From: Alphaproteobacteria bacterium
Lineage (GTDB): Bacteria > Pseudomonadota > Alphaproteobacteria > ATCC43930 > CGMCC-115725
Length of the DNA stretch: 5,070 bases
Reading direction: 5' to 3'
NCBI GenBank assembly: GCA_017353855.1
Contig: JAFMSA010000371.1
Coordinates: 1 to 5,070, forward strand
Positions within the stretch are counted from its first letter, which is position 1. Each line of letters begins with the position of its first letter. This document shows positions 1 to 2,816 of this stretch, piece after piece. The notes under the pieces were generated by a model that was not told the DNA's origin, searched no databases, and was given only the letters and a program-made list of their open reading frames with translations. Position numbers and translations under genes: made by a program.

Positions 1-1
1 C

Positions 2-70
2 ATCAAACGCGCTGCGTTTCACGGCGAGTGGAATTACACGATCTCGCCGAATAACCTATCCTCCAGATAG
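2..70 (+). CDS. C-terminal end of an IS transposase (ISAzo13-type), cut by the window edge
   Basis: The frame is open from the left edge for 22 codons and ends at TAG 68-70. The tail contains FHGEWNYTISPN. From memory of the family, an FHGEWNYT(I/L)xP motif sits at the extreme C-terminus of ISAzo13-type DDE transposases, so this is most likely the last part of such an enzyme, which cuts and joins the ends of its own element. Only the tail is visible, so the catalytic residues cannot be seen and I cannot tell whether the gene is intact. I did not find a terminal inverted repeat in the following bases. Its position beside several decayed genes fits a mobile-element boundary. The family call rests on one short motif and could be wrong. 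Confidence 0.55.
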   Translation: MKRAAFHGEWNYTISPNNLSSR

Positions 71-320
71 CGCGTTTATTTCCTGACGATGCCTAAGCTT
101 AAAAGGCCGGATCCTGGCGAGGGCGCGACCCGATCGCTAATCACCCCAGACAGCAGGCGTTCGACTAATGCGGACGAGACCGCTCTTCGTGCCCCAAAGC
201 CGGCCGACGAGGGCTGGCGGAAAATTGGTCGGTAGGCTGGCAATCCGTCTTTCCTGCAACCACAGCAACCGTCGGCGCGAAGCACGGTTGATCAAGCTTT
301 TTCGTTGGAGCAAACTCCTT
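71..320. other. Unassigned stretch between transposase tail and decayed methyltransferase
   Basis: No recognisable gene, RNA or clear repeat is seen. A plus-strand frame from ATG 168 to TGA 321-323 is the same frame in which the methyltransferase fragment continues after that stop. Its last part (RLIKLFRWSKLL before the stop) could be a scrambled N-terminus of that gene, but the similarity is too weak to call. The right end of the insertion sequence probably lies in the first part of this stretch. Confidence 0.4.
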
Positions 321-323
321 TGA

Positions 324-853
324 CGCGAGTGGGCGGGAGCCGGGCTCGTCCACGCCTTCATCATCGCGCTTTATGCCGAGATGTATGGCTTTCTGCTGAC
401 GATCTATCTGTCGATCAGGCTCTTCGGCCTCGACCGCAGCAATCTCAACGCCAATCTGTGGTCGACGCTGCTCGGTATGGGCGAGCTCGGCATGATGATC
501 GCGATCATCATTGGCTACGCGCGGGCGTTTATCGGGATTGCGCTGTTCGTCGAGGACTGGCGCGAGCTCTACGGCACCCATCAGGAAAACCGCCTCGCTA
601 CCGACGCCCTCTACGGTATAGTCCGACACCCCGCAATATAGGCCTGTCCGGCGAGGGAGTCGTGCACTGGCCGACGATCTTTTCGATAACCTGTTCCCGG
701 CCATCGTCATTGCTTACACGTTACTGGCGTATCGCGCGGCGGATGCTGGAACGGCTCGGAGAGCACCGCATCTATCAAGCGCATGTTCCGATGTTCTTTC
801 CTGGCAGACGCGGCTGGCGCCAGTCCGTCGAAGCCTCGCAGATGAGACTTTGA
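324..853 (+). pseudogene. Decayed isoprenylcysteine methyltransferase-like (ICMT/PEMT) membrane protein
   Basis: The protein is recognisable only by joining pieces in different frames. Frame 3 (324-641) reads REWAGAGLVHAFIIALYAEM, then YGFLLTIYLS, and later HQENRLATDALYGIVRHPAI before TAG 639-641. Frame 2 from 641 gives GLSGEGVVHWPTIFSI. Frame 1 from 691 gives LFPAIVIAYTLLAYR. Frame 2 from about 737 gives RRMLERLGEHRIYQAHVPMF and ends at TGA 851-853. EMYGFxLTIYL, the LxTxGxYxxxRHPxY region and the R(R/Q)MLERFGxxYxxYxxxVPMF tail belong to the bacterial ICMT/PEMT family of membrane SAM-dependent methyltransferases, often found in copper or metal islands. About four residues plus one base are missing after RHPAI, exactly in the RHPxY SAM-binding region. 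A TGA at 321-323 lies just upstream of the recognisable part and no normal N-terminus is found. It is very unlikely to make a working enzyme. Confidence 0.78.
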
Positions 854-896
854 GGGTTTTCCGGTAAACGGTCGGGCATTGTGGCTATGTGCGACC

Positions 897-1221
897 ATGG
901 CAATAACCAAGCCAAATGACCCGCAGACGATTGAGATTCCGCTGTACGCGGACGGAGCCGTAGTCACCATACCCGGCCTGGAGCTTGGTACGTCTGCTTC
1001 GTGCCAGACCTCCGGTGGTGGCACCGATTTGTGAACAACCGCCACAAACATGCCTTTGCAATGAAGCCGGCGGGGCAGGGAGAATGGACCTCTGACCCAT
1101 GCGGCCATGCTGGGCGGCGCCTCACGCTCAGTCTTGCGGGACATGAACATGACAGGTCGAGACGGTCATCCTCGACACGCCGACAATCGCCGAGATGCTC
1201 AACGCACTGCAACCCGATTGA
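897..1221 (+). pseudogene. Degenerate gene of unknown family (WYVCFVP...WWHRF fragment)
   Basis: Three frames carry protein-like stretches in succession. Frame 3 from ATG 897 reads MAITKPNDPQTIEIPLYADG up to about 976, and that frame stops at TGA 1032-1034. Frame 2 from about 980 reads GAWYVCFVPDLRWWHRFV, followed by RHKHAFAMKPAGQGEWT. Frame 1 from 1153 reads VETVILDTPTIAEMLNAL and ends at TGA 1219-1221. The aromatic-rich middle part resembles small uncharacterised proteins that start near WYVxFxPxxRWWHRF, which I know only as hypothetical proteins. I therefore read this as one gene broken by at least two frame changes. No good ribosome binding site precedes ATG 897. The three parts could also have separate origins. 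No function can be assigned. Its end abuts the tail of the opposing DUF2933-like remnant. Confidence 0.4.
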
Positions 1222-1224
1222 CCG

Positions 1225-1384
1225 GAAACGATGCGCGGCGAGCGGACACGTCGGGATCAGGAGATACTGCAATACGCCGAATACGTGCCGTATGCTCGGT
1301 CAATAAGACAAATCCGGCCACGGCTATAAAGCCGAGCGTGATAATCCCGATCGGAGACCGCCGCCACGGGCCTTCCTGATTCAT
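1225..1384 (-). pseudogene. Frameshifted DUF2933-like small membrane protein
   Basis: From ATG at 1384 the minus strand reads MNQEGPWRRSPIGIITLGFI, then AVAGFVLLTEHTA, which matches the N-terminus and first membrane segment of DUF2933 proteins. These are short, usually two membrane segments and a His/Gly-rich tail, common beside copper-resistance genes. After TEHT (codon 32, ending at 1289) the matching continuation HVFGVLQYLLIPTCPL lies in another minus-strand frame starting at 1287, so a net loss of 2 bp (or gain of 1 bp) occurred near 1288. As it stands, frame 1 would give a 61-residue protein with an unrelated Arg-rich tail ending at 1199. The usual His/Gly-rich C-terminus is not found beyond about 1225. 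A TGAGG sequence (1392-1396) lies 7 nt before the start, and the gene follows the Spy-like gene closely, so both were probably one transcript. The function of DUF2933 is unknown. Confidence 0.72.
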
Positions 1385-1391
1385 CGGTTAA

Positions 1392-1396
1392 CCTCA
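1392..1396 (-). promoter_or_regulatory. Ribosome binding site of the DUF2933-like remnant
   Basis: The minus strand reads TGAGG 7 nt before ATG 1384. It supports this start and shows that the gene was once translated, although its coding part is now frameshifted. Confidence 0.5.
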
Positions 1397-1405
1397 AGGC
1401 GCCGT

Positions 1406-1972
1406 TCACATCATCCATATCATTCCGATCGGGCCCATCATCAGATCGTTGGCGGTTTTCTTCTGCTCGTCGCTGAGCGCAGCGTAAAGCGGATCGACTG
1501 CGGCTTTGAATTTCCGCAATGCGTCGAGATGGGCGGTCATCATTTTTTCGCGCATCGCCAGTTTCTCGGGCAGGCTTGCCGATTGGCTGGTCCCCATCAT
1601 ACCGCCCTGCATCGTCTGCTTCATGGCCTTCGCGTTGGCTCGAACACCTTCGGCGAAATTGTTCCACAGCGGGATCTGCGTGTCGGTGATCTTCAGTTCG
1701 GCCTTGAGAAAGGCGAGGCGGCCTTCGACATGCTCGGGCATGGCTGCCATCATGCGCATGCCTCCCATGGCTTGCTCGCCCATCATCATGCGCATCATGC
1801 CCATCATAGGCATGCTGCCGGCACCCATCGTCGAGCCGCCGGGTGTTGTCGCCTGACCGGGCATTATACCGTCGGGGTGATGTTCCGAATGCCCGTTCTG
1901 CTCAGCGAGTGCCGGAGTAGCCAACAAGCCGAGAGCCAGGACGAGCGGGGCGAGGTTTTTGCGCGGCGCCAT
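1406..1972 (-). CDS. Exported Met-rich Spy/CpxP-like protein (LTXXQ-type)
   Basis: This is a complete 188-residue protein. The start at 1972 is chosen over an upstream in-frame ATG (2023) because GGAGAA lies 5 nt before it and a clean signal peptide follows. That peptide has K/R near residues 4-5, a Leu/Ala core and ATPALA ending at residue 23, so the mature protein is predicted to be periplasmic. Residues 28-32 contain three His, and residues 49-78 contain 14 Met, a copper(I)-binding type of composition. The helical remainder carries LKITDTQ (93-99) and LSDEQKKTA (166-174), two copies of the LTxxQ-like motif of Spy/CpxP periplasmic proteins, which bind unfolded proteins or act in envelope and metal stress. 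The family match is good. The specific role here (periplasmic copper binding or protein protection) is inferred from composition and from csoR-copA nearby. It heads a minus-strand unit with the DUF2933-like remnant, whose start lies 21 nt past the stop codon. Confidence 0.88.
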   Translation of the reverse strand: MAPRKNLAPLVLALGLLATPALAEQNGHSEHHPDGIMPGQATTPGGSTMGAGSMPMMGMMRMMMGEQAMGGMRMMAAMPEHVEGRLAFLKAELKITDTQIPLWNNFAEGVRANAKAMKQTMQGGMMGTSQSASLPEKLAMREKMMTAHLDALRKFKAAVDPLYAALSDEQKKTANDLMMGPIGMIWMM

Positions 1973-1977
1973 GGCAG

Positions 1978-1983
1978 TTCTCC
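1978..1983 (-). promoter_or_regulatory. Ribosome binding site deciding the start of the Spy-like gene
   Basis: The minus strand reads GGAGAA 5 nt before ATG 1972. The alternative in-frame ATG at 2023 would add 17 residues (including two adjacent Cys) before the signal peptide, so the 1972 start is preferred. Confidence 0.7.
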
Positions 1984-2028
1984 ATAAATTTGCACCGCGA
2001 TGGATACAGCACGATGCATGCACGTCCG

Positions 2029-2042
2029 TTGATCTAACTCAA
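2029..2042. promoter_or_regulatory. FNR/FixK-like binding site in a divergent intergenic region
   Basis: TTGATCTAACTCAA fits the FNR/Anr/FixK consensus TTGAT-N4-ATCAA with one mismatch (C for A at position 10). It lies between the divergent Spy-like gene (start 1972) and the phosphorylase remnant (start 2120). Its centre is 63 nt and 84 nt from the two starts, which permits a class II (-41.5) arrangement toward either side. I see only weak -10 candidates (plus strand around 2063-2069, minus strand around 2001-2006). Oxygen- or redox-linked regulation is inferred from the motif only. Confidence 0.45.
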
Positions 2043-2105
2043 AGCCGCCCCGGCTCTCCCGCGATTAAGGTGGCAGCAGATCCGGCTGAGTTCGTTTTCG
2101 CGGAC

Positions 2106-2111
2106 GAGGAG
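2106..2111 (+). promoter_or_regulatory. Ribosome binding site of the glucan phosphorylase remnant
   Basis: GAGGAG lies 8 nt before ATG 2120. It is a strong site that fixes the start and means the truncated product could still be made. Confidence 0.6.
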
Positions 2112-2119
2112 CCCTTCGC

Positions 2120-2380
2120 ATGCCAGTCGAGCTGTTCCTCGCGCGCACGCACATCGCCTACTTTTCGATGGAAATGACGCTTCCGCCGGAGATGCACACT
2201 TATGCCGGCGGTCTCGGCGTTCTCGCTGGAGATACAGCGCGCGCCTGCGCCGATTTCGAACTACCCGTCGTCTTCGTGACGCTATTGCCGCGGATGATGC
2301 GCCGCTACGCGAGCGAGGCTTTCTGCGATAGGCGCCGGGGGGTGACCCACCGCTCGCACCCCTCTCTTGATCCCAGATAA
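2120..2380 (+). pseudogene. glgP: Internally deleted alpha-glucan (glycogen) phosphorylase
   Basis: The open frame has 86 codons. Residues 11-56 read HIAYFSMEMTLPPEMHTYAG, then GLGVLAGDTARACADFELP and VVFVTLL. This matches the N-terminus of GT35-family alpha-glucan phosphorylases, which release glucose-1-phosphate from storage glucans. Residues 58-68, RMMRRYASEAF, match the last residues of the same family, where full proteins end like ...NSQRMMRRYATEAY. Full enzymes are several hundred residues long, so nearly the whole catalytic domain, including the pyridoxal-phosphate lysine and the active site, is missing. The junction lies near 2284-2293 and is in frame. The last codons (from about residue 69) run past the normal C-terminus to TAA 2378-2380. 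The ribosome binding site is intact, so a short peptide may still be made, but it cannot be a phosphorylase. The 3' end overlaps the csoR promoter. Confidence 0.8.
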
Positions 2381-2396
2381 TGCGTTCCAACATAAT
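2367..2396 (+). promoter_or_regulatory. Sigma70-like promoter of csoR-copA
   Basis: TTGATC (2367-2372, four of six matches to the -35 consensus) is followed after 18 bp by CATAAT (2391-2396, five of six matches to the -10 consensus). Transcription would start near 2402-2405, directly on the CsoR-type palindrome and about 32 nt before the csoR start codon. Confidence 0.6.
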
Positions 2397-2402
2397 CGCC
2401 CA

Positions 2403-2418
2403 CCCCACCCGGGTGGGG
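2403..2418. promoter_or_regulatory. Probable CsoR operator (perfect 16-bp palindrome)
   Basis: CCCCACCCGGGTGGGG is a perfect inverted repeat. CsoR-family operators are typically G/C-tract inverted repeats of this kind. It sits immediately after the -10 element and before csoR, so apo-CsoR bound here would block transcription start, and Cu(I) binding would relieve it. Site position and repressor identity agree, but binding itself is inferred. Confidence 0.7.
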
Positions 2419-2435
2419 AGACACGAGAATATTCG

Positions 2436-2816
2436 ATGGATGCTGCACACAAGCGGGACGCTCTTCTGCGATTAAAGACGGTGCGCGGGCACTTGGACGG
2501 TGTAATCCGGCTCGTAGAGGCCGAGGCGTATTGCCCGGACCTGATGAAACAGGTTGCCGCGGCACAAGCCTCACTTGAGCGCATCAATCGCATTCTGCTG
2601 CAAAACCACCTGGAGACCTGCGTCACCGAGGCAATCCAGGCGGGCGGTGGCAGCGCCAAGATCGCCGAGCTGATCGACGCCCTGCGATACAACGGAAGCT
2701 TGACCGACTTTCGCGAGCGTGCCGAGCCGCTCACGCTCCCGCCATCCGATATTCCAGAGAGGGACGGGAAAGGCGGCCGACCGTCGAGTCGCCCTGGCGA
2801 CGGGAAGGGCACGTGA
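2436..2816 (+). CDS. csoR: Copper(I)-sensing repressor of the CsoR family
   Basis: The protein has 126 residues. Residues 1-93 form the all-helical CsoR/RcnR fold, beginning with KRDALLRLKTVRGHLDGVIR and followed by EAEAYCPDLMKQVAAAQASL. The Cu(I) ligands Cys33, His58 and Cys62 have exactly the spacing of the M. tuberculosis CsoR triad (Cys36, His61, Cys65). Tyr32 and Glu78 fall at its second-shell Tyr35 and Glu81 positions, which favours a copper sensor over RcnR (Ni/Co) or FrmR (formaldehyde). The family acts as a cytosolic tetramer that leaves DNA when Cu(I) binds. The start at 2436 fits the family N-terminus, although its ribosome binding site (GAGAA, 6 nt away) is weak. A palindromic operator lies 17 nt before the start, and the stop codon overlaps the copA start, so it is probably autoregulated with copA. 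Residues 94-126 are a Pro/Gly/charged tail beyond the core. Confidence 0.93.
   Translation: MDAAHKRDALLRLKTVRGHLDGVIRLVEAEAYCPDLMKQVAAAQASLERINRILLQNHLETCVTEAIQAGGGSAKIAELIDALRYNGSLTDFRERAEPLTLPPSDIPERDGKGGRPSSRPGDGKGT
2802..2808 (+). promoter_or_regulatory. Ribosome binding site of copA inside the end of csoR
   Basis: GGGAAGG lies 7 nt before ATG 2816, within the last csoR codons. With the one-base overlap TGATG, it indicates translational coupling of csoR and copA. Confidence 0.6.

Noticed and set aside
168..323. Small plus-strand frame of 51 codons ahead of the methyltransferase remnant
   Set aside because: It is in the same frame as the remnant and might be its scrambled N-terminus, but the residues do not match the expected hydrophobic start of that family.
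165..710. Minus-strand open frame of 181 codons
   Set aside because: It is antisense to the methyltransferase remnant, has no recognisable motif, and the plus-strand fragments are clearly protein-like.
707..1150. Minus-strand open frame with a short hydrophobic stretch (near 885-945)
   Set aside because: It overlaps two plus-strand remnants and has no family resemblance. The hydrophobic run is short and isolated.
1750..1815. Repeated CATCAT/ATGCGCATCATG units that look like a short tandem repeat
   Set aside because: They are Met codons of the Met-rich segment of the Spy-like protein, not a separate repeat or CRISPR array.
1529..1987. Plus-strand His-rich open frame resembling a metal-binding protein
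   Set aside because: It is the complement of the Met-rich Spy-like gene: ATG codons read as CAT (His) on the other strand. The minus-strand gene has a signal peptide, ribosome binding site and family motifs.
2403..2418. Palindrome as a transcription terminator for the phosphorylase remnant
   Set aside because: No loop-forming spacer or T-run follows, and its place just after a -10 element before csoR fits an operator better.
2034..2450. Minus-strand open frame of 138 codons
   Set aside because: It is Arg-rich and antisense to the phosphorylase remnant and the csoR promoter, with no motif.
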